From assembly GCA_028867135.1 (NCBI GenBank), contig JAGWGW010000002.1:1-64000 (forward strand): 64,000 nt of DNA. The letters are read 5' to 3'. This document shows positions 1 to 7,663 of the stretch, one piece after another. The DNA comes from Microcaldota archaeon (lineage in GTDB: Archaea > Micrarchaeota > Micrarchaeia > Micrarchaeales > CABMGC01). The notes beneath the pieces were generated by a model. That model saw only the letters and a list, made by a program, of their open reading frames with translations. It was not told where the DNA came from and did no database searches. The first letter of the stretch is position 1, and each line of letters starts with the position of its first letter. The translations under genes and the position numbers were made by a program.

Positions 1-21
1 GTGGTCCTGTGCTTATTAGCC

Positions 22-1410
22 TTAAGCATAAGACGTTAAAATGACCGGCTCTATTTTTTTAAGTTCTAGGAGAAGTTTATAGGCCCTAGAGTATGTGTTG
101 TCGAATCTCCTGTGGCATAGAAATCCGCTTATGATGTCGGTGACCACTAAGCTTTTTACGGTACTGCCTTGCAATTCATCCTCTATAGTCTTCGAAATGT
201 CCTCGATGTGCTCCTCCTCTGTTATAGGTAAGAATATTATGGCGCCATTCGTAGGTGAGCCCACGTTTCCTGAAAGGCTATATTTGTTGGATATTTTGCC
301 ATATCCAATCTCTTCTTTTAGAAACTTATATCTGTTTTCTTGTATCGCCTTATAATACACGTTGGATATTACTATCATTCCAAGGTAGCTCATTTTCAGG
401 TTCGTCATTGAGATGGTGGACCGTTTTATTATTTCTCTATCGACCAACGCTCGATATGTATAACGCGACGTTCCTTTGCCTAGCGCATATTTTTCGTCTA
501 TGCTAGTGAAATTTCTTATGCTCTGATTGTTTAGCTCCTTTAATAGTATGAATTCCCTGTATCTTAGTTGGTTTTTGTCCGGTCGGGGTTCTTCTCTTGT
601 CCTATGCCAAACCCTGTCCTTAAGTATGTTTTCTATAAAAGATTCAGTTAACGGCATGAATGAATACGCTGGTGCAAAATAGGTTAACGTCCAATGCGCC
701 CTATAATTGTTTATGGGGCTTTTAGACCTAAGTTTCACAAGGTTATCGTGCGCTTTAAGGGGATTCTCGTCTATCACATAAACCACAACATCATACTCTC
801 CCTTTGTAGTGGCCACGAATTGGATTCTCGGCTCGTTTGCTATGGTTCTTCTTAATTCTTCGGTCGTAGGTATAGTATCGTCGAACTTTATTAGGATGAG
901 GTATTGTATATAGCCTAGTTTCTCCACGTCTATTTCAAGTAGGTACTTTATGCCTAGTCTCTTTTCCAATGCCTCGACTCTGGAATGCGCGGTCTGCTCG
1001 TTTATCCCAGCGATCTCCGCTAGTCTTGCCATGGGTAACCTTGCATTCATGCTTAATGCAGTCAAGAGTTTAAGATCAACATCTGCAACGGTCGTTTCGT
1101 GCATCTGCGGCTCCTTGCTCTCTCCTTTTTCATACCATATTATCTTGCCGCCATACTCGGCAATCAATGCCTTTGCATTTTCCAAGTCATCTTTGGCAGA
1201 CGAAGTTTTCTTTATATATAATCCTTCATCAGTTATCTTTCCTAGATATTCGGAGATTATCTTTGTTTTGTGTTTATCCTTTAGCCAAATGCCGTGATCT
1301 TTGTAGACGTAATACTTTTCGCTTATCCTCTTAAGAACTACTCGTGCTGGATGATATTCTTTTTTAACCTGTTCAAATACTACTGCAATTTTCTGAGGTA
1401 CATTAACCAT
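22..1410 (-). CDS. Lrp/AsnC-like transcriptional regulator with two winged helices
   Basis: 462 residues, much longer than ordinary Lrp regulators (about 150). Residues 1-105 match nothing I recognise. An Lrp-type winged helix follows at about 110-165 (VDLKLLTALSMNARLPMARL, then a second helix with QTAHSRVEALEKR), then an RAM-like beta-alpha region to about 235. A second HTH-like stretch lies near 283-330 (REFILLKELNNQSI, TSRYTYRALVDREIIKR). It probably binds DNA as a regulator; the ligand is unknown. The ATG at 1410 sits about 30-40 bases downstream of a strong minus-strand TATA. The gene is visibly more AT-rich than the pyr genes and may have been transferred. Family assignment is good; function is inference. 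Confidence 0.75.
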   Translation of the reverse strand: MVNVPQKIAVVFEQVKKEYHPARVVLKRISEKYYVYKDHGIWLKDKHKTKIISEYLGKITDEGLYIKKTSSAKDDLENAKALIAEYGGKIIWYEKGESKEPQMHETTVADVDLKLLTALSMNARLPMARLAEIAGINEQTAHSRVEALEKRLGIKYLLEIDVEKLGYIQYLILIKFDDTIPTTEELRRTIANEPRIQFVATTKGEYDVVVYVIDENPLKAHDNLVKLRSKSPINNYRAHWTLTYFAPAYSFMPLTESFIENILKDRVWHRTREEPRPDKNQLRYREFILLKELNNQSIRNFTSIDEKYALGKGTSRYTYRALVDREIIKRSTISMTNLKMSYLGMIVISNVYYKAIQENRYKFLKEEIGYGKISNKYSLSGNVGSPTNGAIIFLPITEEEHIEDISKTIEDELQGSTVKSLVVTDIISGFLCHRRFDNTYSRAYKLLLELKKIEPVILTSYA

Positions 1411-1440
1411 GCATCATACCTAACCTATTTAGTATAAGTT

Positions 1441-1453
1441 ATAATATATAAAT
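1441..1453 (-). promoter_or_regulatory. TATA box for the Lrp-like regulator
   Basis: On the minus strand the sequence around 1453-1441 reads TTTATATATTAT, a typical archaeal TATA element. It lies about 30-40 bases upstream of the ATG at 1410, which fits transcription starting a few bases before the start codon. Confidence 0.55.
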
Positions 1454-1561
1454 CTTATGTTAATATTCTCCTCGTGTTAACCTAAGAAAATATGGGATGA
1501 ATTATAGAAGATATAGATATTCGGCTAATTTGATAGCAAGGATTGAGTTCCATAGAGCTAT

Positions 1562-1573
1562 CTTTAAATAAAA
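1562..1573 (+). promoter_or_regulatory. TATA box upstream of the small zinc-finger gene
   Basis: CTTTAAATAAAA resembles the archaeal BRE/TATA consensus. With the usual spacing of about 26 bases, transcription would begin near 1592-1597, about 10-15 bases before the ATG at 1607. Confidence 0.5.
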
Positions 1574-1606
1574 GGTTTATCATATACTTACTTCGGATGG
1601 ATTGGA

Positions 1607-1798
1607 ATGGAATCAACTAACCGAACCCAACTTTCTCTTTCTGCTCGCATGCCCAGGTTCATTCCATCATCCAAGCGTATGGTTCCCAACAACCCAACCG
1701 GCCATACGCGCCCTTATACTTGCTTCATCTGCAAAGAGATGTCATACAGCGATCCTGTGGAATTTCTTTGGCACATACAGGACTGCAAAGCGGAATAA
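1607..1798 (+). CDS. small C2HC zinc-finger protein
   Basis: 63 residues. The C-terminal half contains YTCFICKEMSYSDP followed by EFLWHIQDC. This spaces as C-x2-C-x13-H-x3-C, a single classical-type zinc finger. Such one-finger proteins are common in archaea and may bind nucleic acid or protein. The N-terminal 37 residues are basic and probably disordered. A TATA element at 1562-1573 supports transcription and the ATG at 1607. An overlapping frame from 1602 lacks any motif and was not chosen. No function can be named; the gene lies upstream of another tiny gene and pyrG on the same strand. Confidence 0.55.
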   Translation: MESTNRTQLSLSARMPRFIPSSKRMVPNNPTGHTRPYTCFICKEMSYSDPVEFLWHIQDCKAE

Positions 1799-1893
1799 AC
1801 AAACGTTAATTGGGATGGAAGAATGAAGGGGAAAAACAATAGAGGTACTGTAAAGAAGGCAAGCTGCACAGGCTTTTCTTCATCAGACCTGAA

Positions 1894-2115
1894 GTGAAAG
1901 ACGATGTAGAGGATGCTGTAGACGAGCTCTTGGAACTGCAGGATATCAAGGAGGTACTGATTTCTGAAGGGGATTATGGCCTGATAGTTAGAGCCTATCC
2001 TACACAGGGTGAGGACCGTCTTAAAGATTACCTCTCTAAGAACTTCAAGGGTAGATTTAATGAGGCTGTCTGCTATTACGCATATAGCAGACGATCGATT
2101 CCGCTCCAAAGATAG
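1894..2115 (+). CDS. small Lrp ligand-domain-like protein (start uncertain)
   Basis: 73 residues from the GTG at 1894. The sequence alternates helix and strand (DELLELQDIKEVLISEGDYG, then LIVRAYPTQGEDRL) like the RAM/ligand domain of Lrp regulators without the DNA-binding part. The frame stays open upstream to a stop at 1840, and the upstream codons read HRLFFIRPE, which looks like the first beta strand of the same fold, so the real start may be earlier. There is no in-frame ATG, GTG or TTG in that extension, only a CTG at 1864. A nearby ATG at 1823 is in another frame. The gene lies 65 bases upstream of pyrG. Family is tentative. Confidence 0.5.
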   Translation: MKDDVEDAVDELLELQDIKEVLISEGDYGLIVRAYPTQGEDRLKDYLSKNFKGRFNEAVCYYAYSRRSIPLQR

Positions 2116-2180
2116 GATCGCATATCCAGGTCACTGCAGACAATGTAAGCGAATTTAAACCTTTTCTAGCCAGTATTAGT

Positions 2181-3785
2181 ATGCCCACGAAATATGTGGT
2201 AATCCTTGGATCGCTGATGAGCGGCCTCGGCAAGGGCGTAGTCACTTCCTCCATACTCAGGATACTCGATTTCTACAACTGCAAGGTAATACCAGTAAAG
2301 TTCGACGGATATCTCAATTACGACTGCGGAACTATGAACCCGTACAGGCACGGCGAGGTCTTTGTCCTTGATGACAAGAGCGAGGTGGACATGGACTTCG
2401 GCATATACGAGAGATTTCTCAACAAGAGCCTCAAGGGCGATTATTCGATAACTGGAGGAAAGCTATTCTCGGTCCTGCTCTCCAAGGAGAGGAAGGGCGA
2501 CTACCTGGGAGAGGACATACAGATAATACCGCACATGACAGACGAGATAATAAAGAGGATGGAGGGCATCGCTAAAAGGGAGAAGCCTGATGTGATAGTC
2601 GTGGAGGTAGGAGGTACTGTAGGAGACATAGAGAACAGCTACTTCATAGAGGCGATGAGGCAGCTGTCCCTTGACCATGACGTGACGTTCATAAACCTTA
2701 CATACATTCCCAGCATAGACGTGGTGGGAGAGCAGAAGACGAAGCCCGCACAGATAGGCTTCAGGCTGCTGCTACAGTCCGGGATAAGGGCAGACTATGT
2801 GATATGCAGGACATCAAACAAGCTCCTTGAAAAGACGAAGGAGAAGCTCGCCCTATTCGCGCACCTCGGCAAGGACAAGATAATCGACGATTCGACCCAG
2901 GAGTCGCTCTACAACCTTCCATTGCATTTCATGGATCAGGGCTTTCACAAGGAGCTGATGAAGGACCTGGGGCTTGCATCGCGCAAGATCAGCCAGAAGA
3001 AGGTGGAGGAATGGAAGGAGCGCGTGGGGAGGATATTGAAGCCCAGCAAGAAGGTTACCATAGGCATAATAGGCAAGTACACCGAGCTCAAGGATTCCTA
3101 TGCGAGCGTCAAGGAGGCGCTGATACATGCGGGATCAGAAAACGACGCAAGGGTGGACATAAGATGGATAGAGTCTGAAACGCTTGAATCTGGGGACATG
3201 TCGAAGGCATTGGAGGGGGTCGACGGCGTGATAGTCACTGGAGGCTTCGGGAAGCGGGGCACAGAAGGCATGATCAACGGCATACAGTACGCTAGAGAGC
3301 ATGGGATCCCGTTCCTCGGCATATGCCTGGGAATGCAGCTGATGGTGGCAGAATATGCAAGGAACGTGTGCGGCATGAAGGATGCCAACTCGACAGAATT
3401 CGATCCTGGTACAAGGCACAACGTGATAGACATACTGCCTTCGCAGATAGGCATAAAGGACAAGGGCGGCACCATGAGGCTGGGAGCCTATGAGTGCGTA
3501 ATCCCGTCGAGCGATTCCACCGCTTACAAGGTGTACAACAGCCACAGGATAAGCGAGAGGCACAGGCACAGGTACGAGTTCAACAACAGGTACAGGAGGA
3601 TACTGTCGAAGAACGGGCTTGTGCTGAGCGGCTTCACCAAGGACAGGAAGCTTGTGGAATTCGCCGAGTGGAAAGGAAGCTTTGGGATAGGCACGCAGGC
3701 GCACCCCGAGCTCAAGTCCAGGCTTCAGAGCCCTGCGCCGCTTTTCGTCAGCCTTGTGAGGAGCGCGCTCTCAGCTAAAGAATGA
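2181..3785 (+). CDS. pyrG: CTP synthase (glutamine-hydrolysing)
   Basis: Converts UTP to CTP with ATP and glutamine, the last step of pyrimidine nucleotide synthesis. 534 residues, the usual family length. The N-terminal synthetase domain opens with KYVVILGSLMSGLGKGVV (P-loop) and contains the conserved EVGGTVGDIE. The C-terminal class I glutamine amidotransferase domain begins near 290; its nucleophile Cys lies in GICLGMQL near residue 382, and the HPE triad end is near 513. It heads a window segment that holds all later pyr genes except carAB. Its 3' end overlaps the convergent glycosyltransferase gene by 15 bases. Confidence 0.97.
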   Translation: MPTKYVVILGSLMSGLGKGVVTSSILRILDFYNCKVIPVKFDGYLNYDCGTMNPYRHGEVFVLDDKSEVDMDFGIYERFLNKSLKGDYSITGGKLFSVLLSKERKGDYLGEDIQIIPHMTDEIIKRMEGIAKREKPDVIVVEVGGTVGDIENSYFIEAMRQLSLDHDVTFINLTYIPSIDVVGEQKTKPAQIGFRLLLQSGIRADYVICRTSNKLLEKTKEKLALFAHLGKDKIIDDSTQESLYNLPLHFMDQGFHKELMKDLGLASRKISQKKVEEWKERVGRILKPSKKVTIGIIGKYTELKDSYASVKEALIHAGSENDARVDIRWIESETLESGDMSKALEGVDGVIVTGGFGKRGTEGMINGIQYAREHGIPFLGICLGMQLMVAEYARNVCGMKDANSTEFDPGTRHNVIDILPSQIGIKDKGGTMRLGAYECVIPSSDSTAYKVYNSHRISERHRHRYEFNNRYRRILSKNGLVLSGFTKDRKLVEFAEWKGSFGIGTQAHPELKSRLQSPAPLFVSLVRSALSAKE

Positions 3786-4475
3786 CTTGATGAGATGCAG
3801 CCCGTGCGAGATGCCGACCTTTGACTCGCCGTGCTTCCTTGACGTGAACGTGTACGGGACCTCAGCGATCCTAAGGCTGTCCCTTTTTGTGCACTTCAGG
3901 AAATCGAACAGGACCTTGTAGCCCTTGAGCACGAACCTGCGCCTGCTCTGCTCGTACGTCTCGATGAACTTCTTCTTCCTTATGCAGAAATATCCCGAGA
4001 AGATGTCGTTGCAAAGCTCCTTGCCCGTAATGAACAGCACGAAGTACCCGAAGAATATCATGAGTTTCGACACTATCCTTCTGTCTACCGGCCAGTCCTC
4101 CACCTTCCTCCTTACCGCAACAGCCAGGTCGCAGTTTCCCCTTATTTTCCTGTATAGCTCGCCCACGTGCCTGTACGGATGCTGGAAGTCCGCGTCCATG
4201 ACAAGGACATAGTCTGTTTTGCTCCTTCTTATGCCGTCTATGACGCTGGCAGTGAGCCCCTTGCCCAATGCCGCGTTCCTCCTGTCGAAAAGGCTTACGG
4301 TCTTGTACATCCTTGCCATCGCATCGACAACCCTTCTCGTGCCGTCGGTCGAGCCGTCATCAACGACTATTATGCGCACGCCATTGTAGCTGTCGCTCAG
4401 TTCCTCTATCAAAGAGCCCACGTTGGCCTCCTCGTTGAGCGTCGGCAGCACTATTGTAAGGTCGTTGTATCTCAT
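3771..4475 (-). CDS. GT2 glycosyltransferase, dolichol-phosphate mannose synthase-like
   Basis: 234 residues with a GT-A fold. The N-terminus LTIVLPTLNEEANVGSLIEE, the DDGSTDGT nucleotide-binding loop and the metal-binding DADFQHPY are those of DPM1-type enzymes, which move a sugar from a nucleotide sugar to a polyprenyl phosphate on the cytoplasmic face. There is no C-terminal GtrA-like membrane domain; one hydrophobic stretch (KLMIFFGYFVLFITG) may dip into the membrane. The upstream flippase gene ends 4 bases before its start, so the two are probably one transcript for making and moving lipid-linked sugars. The sugar is not known. Confidence 0.85.
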   Translation of the reverse strand: MRYNDLTIVLPTLNEEANVGSLIEELSDSYNGVRIIVVDDGSTDGTRRVVDAMARMYKTVSLFDRRNAALGKGLTASVIDGIRRSKTDYVLVMDADFQHPYRHVGELYRKIRGNCDLAVAVRRKVEDWPVDRRIVSKLMIFFGYFVLFITGKELCNDIFSGYFCIRKKKFIETYEQSRRRFVLKGYKVLFDFLKCTKRDSLRIAEVPYTFTSRKHGESKVGISHGLHLIKSFFS

Positions 4476-4479
4476 CCTG

Positions 4480-6072
4480 TCATCTCGTGCCTGCGAAGAA
4501 GCTCGAATAGTCTAGGAACATGCCGACCGGCTTTTCCAGAAGGCGTATCCTCCTTATCGCCTTGCGCATAGCCTCTATGTCGTCCCTGCCCATCGCCCCA
4601 AGCCTTGTCAGCAGTATTGGATATGCGAGCAGTGCCACGACTGCGCCGATGACAAGCTCGGTTATGAATCCGCTTGCAAAAACGAGGCACAGGTACAGCA
4701 GCAATGCAACGACCGCGTTGCTTATGAAGATGCCCGCTAGCTTCCCGTATTCGAGGGAGAGCCCCAGCACCCTCTTTACCCCTATTATGAAGGTCGCGTC
4801 GTCCACTATGCCGCCTATTATGAATATTGCTATTATTCCGCCGATGACAGGCCCGTCGGTCCCTGGGACCATGCCGTACGGAACCAGGATCAGCATGGAT
4901 GCTATCTGGAATACCATGGAGATGAACGCGTACTTCAGTATCTTGCTGGTCCTCTCGTTCGCTATCATGAGCCCGGACAGGTAGAGCCCTATGGAGTTTA
5001 TCGTCACGCCCAGCGCTATCAGCGACAGGAATAGCGGAGCGTATGCATACTTCGTTGAGAGCACTGTGAACAGGAGCGGCTTTGCGAACACTCCGACGTA
5101 GACGAAGATTGGCACGGTCAGCAGCAGCGAGTAGTTGATTATCCTGTTGTACAGGGGATTCACGGTGCCGTCCTTGACCGTGGATCTTGCAGTCGTGAAT
5201 GCCTGTATCATGGTCATCGACATCGCAGAATAGAACACTGTCATGAACGCGAGGCCCTTGAGCGCTATTCCGTAGCTGCCAAGCATGCTGTTTGCGACAT
5301 ATGCGCCGATGAACAGCACTGAGAAGTTGTTCGCGCCGGTGTTTAGCAGGTTGTTGAAGCCTATGGGGCCTGAGAAACGGAGCGTCTTGCGCATCTCCTC
5401 CATCGTGGGCATTATGAACCTCGGCTTGCCGTACAGGCCCAGGCACTTTACCACGTAGTACAGGCCCAGGATGAACCCCAGCACATATCCTATCAGCATG
5501 CCGTCCACCGCGCCTATCACGCCGTAGCCAGCCTTTATCAGCACTATGCTTGCAGCAAGCTGCACTACTGTCGTCACTACCAGTACGATGGCCGAGAGGT
5601 CCCCCCTGCCGAATCCCACGAGAGCAGTCTCCGATGTCGACTTTATCACGAAGAAGAACGTGGCTACGGATGCGAGCATTATCGCGGCTGTGGCTGCAGG
5701 CTGCTTTAGCATGTAGGTTGCTGCAAACTGGCTGAGCGCGAAGCCTATCAGAAGGAGCGCCAATGCAACAGCAGACACCAGCACGTAGCCGCTTGATACG
5801 GTCTTGAGCATCATGTCGAAATCCTTCCTGTCGACATGGTCTGTCAGGAACTTATTGAAGTAGTGGCTCACGCCGAATGCGCTGAACGCGGCTACAACCA
5901 GCGAACCGAACCCGAATGCGAAGGTATACACTCCGAAGCTTGCGGCTGTCAGTCCGTTAGCGACATAGATGAACAGAACAAGGGTTATGAGGACGCTCAG
6001 GAGCCTGCCGACAGAGAGCGAGTAGAACATCTTCGCTGCCCTGTTCCCAATGCCAGGCCTAGGTTCCTCCAT
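4480..6072 (-). CDS. polysaccharide flippase family membrane protein
   Basis: 530 residues with 12 or more hydrophobic segments spread along the chain, in the arrangement of the MOP/Wzx oligosaccharide flippases (N-terminus YSLSVGRLLSVLITLVLFIY). It would move lipid-linked glycans outward. An upstream in-frame ATG at 6156 exists, but it lies beyond the AT-rich promoter near 6100-6113 and encodes a non-conserved tail, so I chose the ATG at 6072 (MEEPRPGIGNR). It is followed directly by the GT2 gene. The substrate is unknown. Confidence 0.82.
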   Translation of the reverse strand: MEEPRPGIGNRAAKMFYSLSVGRLLSVLITLVLFIYVANGLTAASFGVYTFAFGFGSLVVAAFSAFGVSHYFNKFLTDHVDRKDFDMMLKTVSSGYVLVSAVALALLLIGFALSQFAATYMLKQPAATAAIMLASVATFFFVIKSTSETALVGFGRGDLSAIVLVVTTVVQLAASIVLIKAGYGVIGAVDGMLIGYVLGFILGLYYVVKCLGLYGKPRFIMPTMEEMRKTLRFSGPIGFNNLLNTGANNFSVLFIGAYVANSMLGSYGIALKGLAFMTVFYSAMSMTMIQAFTTARSTVKDGTVNPLYNRIINYSLLLTVPIFVYVGVFAKPLLFTVLSTKYAYAPLFLSLIALGVTINSIGLYLSGLMIANERTSKILKYAFISMVFQIASMLILVPYGMVPGTDGPVIGGIIAIFIIGGIVDDATFIIGVKRVLGLSLEYGKLAGIFISNAVVALLLYLCLVFASGFITELVIGAVVALLAYPILLTRLGAMGRDDIEAMRKAIRRIRLLEKPVGMFLDYSSFFAGTR

Positions 6073-6121
6073 GATTTGCCCCACTATCCCTTCTATATCG
6101 ATACCTATAAATAAAAATTGA

Positions 6122-6135
6122 TGCCCGCGCGGGCA
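6122..6135. repeat. perfect GC palindrome between flippase and pyrF
   Basis: TGCCCGCGCGGGCA is a perfect 14-base palindrome in the divergent intergenic region, about 10 bases upstream of the pyrF TATA element. Its place and symmetry fit an operator, but no regulator can be assigned. Confidence 0.5.
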
Positions 6136-6142
6136 CCATAAG

Positions 6143-6180
6143 GGATATAATAGCAATTATCCAATAATCTCTCTGGAGGT
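6143..6180 (+). promoter_or_regulatory. pyrF promoter and ribosome-binding site
   Basis: GGATATAATAG at 6143-6153 is a TATA element. CTGGAGGTAGA near 6173-6183 contains a strong Shine-Dalgarno GGAGGT ending 3 bases before the ATG at 6184. A strong SD here fixes the start of pyrF and suggests a leadered mRNA. Confidence 0.6.
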
Positions 6181-6183
6181 AGA

Positions 6184-6900
6184 ATGGGGTCAGTTGTAAA
6201 GTACAAGAGGAGCATAGTCCCTGCGGCCGATTTCGACACTGTGAGGAAGCTGAGGAAGCTTGTGCAGGAGACCCATGACGTCAAGGGCATAGGCGCGTAC
6301 AAGCTAGGCGCAGAGCTTGCGGTAGGCCACGGCCTAAAGAAGCTTGTAGAAACCGTTCGCGAGTTCACGGGAATACCAATTGTTTACGACCACCAGAAGG
6401 GCATGACCGATATTCCAGACACCGGAGAGGGATTCCTCACCATGGTCAAGGAATCGGGAGTCGATGCGTTCATAGGCTTTCCGCTGTCAGGCCCAGCAAC
6501 GCAGGAGGAGTGGATAAGGCAGGCGCAGGACATCGGACTCAAGATAATAATGGGCGGCGAGATGACGCATCCGAAGTTCAAGAGCAGCGAAGGCGGCTAC
6601 ATTGCGGATGACAAGCTCGACGAGATGTACCTTTTATCTGCAAGGCTGGGCGTTCTTGACTTCGTCGTTCCTGGAAACAGGAAGGAGAGAGTGGCCCATT
6701 ACCATGAGATACTTGAGCCGATAGTCGGAGACGAGCTGACCTTCTGGGCTCCGGGCTTCGTGGCCCAGGGAGGAGTGCTATCCGACGCTGCGAAGGCAGC
6801 GGGAGATTCGTTCCACGCAATTGTCGGCAGGGGCATATACGCCGCGAAGGACATGAGGAAGGCTGCAGAGGAGATGGCAGCGCAGCTGCCTGGTGAATGA
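6184..6900 (+). CDS. pyrF: orotidine 5'-phosphate decarboxylase (variant active-site loop)
   Basis: Decarboxylates OMP to UMP. 238 residues with a TIM-barrel pattern. The usual DxKxxDI active-site signature appears as YDHQKGMTDIPDTG, with one extra residue between Lys and the following Asp; the phosphate-binding end is AIVGRGIYAA. I believe this DHQK variant occurs in a divergent archaeal/HUMPS-like branch, so assignment as OMP decarboxylase rests partly on context: it abuts an orotate phosphoribosyltransferase-like gene with no gap and dihydroorotate dehydrogenase follows. A strong SD precedes the ATG. Confidence 0.88.
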   Translation: MGSVVKYKRSIVPAADFDTVRKLRKLVQETHDVKGIGAYKLGAELAVGHGLKKLVETVREFTGIPIVYDHQKGMTDIPDTGEGFLTMVKESGVDAFIGFPLSGPATQEEWIRQAQDIGLKIIMGGEMTHPKFKSSEGGYIADDKLDEMYLLSARLGVLDFVVPGNRKERVAHYHEILEPIVGDELTFWAPGFVAQGGVLSDAAKAAGDSFHAIVGRGIYAAKDMRKAAEEMAAQLPGE

Positions 6901-7662
6901 ATGGCGGACAAGGAAGCAATCGGCAGGCAGATCATGGAGGGCCTGTACAGGGACAAGATGATACTCACATGGTATAGGGACAGGCCTGAGGGATGGACCC
7001 TTGCTAGCGGCCTATGGAGCCCGTTCTACCTGAACCTGAGACTGATATCAGGGGCGGATCCGAAGCTGTACAAGCTTGCAGGTAGAGGCATGGGAATGCT
7101 GCTTGACGAGATAGGCTTCAGTGCGGACGGAAAGCACAGGGTCGTGGGCATAGCAATGGCAGGCATACCGTTCGCGAACGCGATAACGCTCCAGAAGGGC
7201 ATACCGTCGCTGTATACCAGGAAGCTTCCTGAGGAGATCAAGACCCCTGAGGAGCTTGACAGCTACATAAAGGCGCACGGGCAGAAGGCGCTCGTGGAGG
7301 GCGAGATGAAGGACGGGGATACGATCGCAATAATCGACGACCTTGTGACAAGGTTCGACAGCAAGCTGCTTGCAATCAGCCAGGTGAGGCAGGAGGCATC
7401 GAAGAGGGGAGTCAGCATCTCCATGAAGGATGTCATCGTGCTTGTTGACAGGGAGCAGGGAGGATCGGAGAAGGCGAGGGCTGCAGGCTTCAATCTCCAT
7501 GCGCTGATACCTTTCTCGTCGAAGGGCATAGGCTGGCTGAAGGGTAAATTCTCGGAAGAGGAGTACAATACGATAACGGACTATCTGAAGGACCCGCAGA
7601 AGTACCAGGACAAGGATATGCAGGAGAGGCTCAAGAATGCGGCGCTCAAAGGACGCGGATGA
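6901..7662 (+). CDS. pyrE: orotate phosphoribosyltransferase (divergent PRPP loop)
   Basis: Adds PRPP to orotate to form OMP. 253 residues. The early motif WTLASGLWSPFYLNLRLI matches the orotate-binding start of OPRTs (LxSGxxSPxYxDxR). The PRPP motif is AIIDDLVTRFDSK where most OPRTs have VVxDDVITTGTS, so the flexible phosphate loop differs. The C-terminus is about 30 residues longer than usual. The ATG directly follows the pyrF stop, and pyrD starts 2 bases after its own stop, a tight operon. The orotate role is supported mainly by motif plus neighbours. Confidence 0.88.
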   Translation: MADKEAIGRQIMEGLYRDKMILTWYRDRPEGWTLASGLWSPFYLNLRLISGADPKLYKLAGRGMGMLLDEIGFSADGKHRVVGIAMAGIPFANAITLQKGIPSLYTRKLPEEIKTPEELDSYIKAHGQKALVEGEMKDGDTIAIIDDLVTRFDSKLLAISQVRQEASKRGVSISMKDVIVLVDREQGGSEKARAAGFNLHALIPFSSKGIGWLKGKFSEEEYNTITDYLKDPQKYQDKDMQERLKNAALKGRG

Positions 7663-7663
7663 G

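Noticed and set aside
3135..3704. Open frame of 189 codons antisense to pyrG
   Set aside because: Composition is typical of an antisense shadow, and pyrG in this stretch has all amidotransferase motifs.
4472..5446. Long open frame of 324 codons overlapping the flippase gene on the same strand in another frame
   Set aside because: Its product is very rich in Arg, His and Gln with no motif, while the flippase frame has clear membrane helices.
6072..6156. Longer N-terminus for the flippase from the ATG at 6156
   Set aside because: It would run through the promoter region and the GC palindrome, and the added residues do not look like part of the family.
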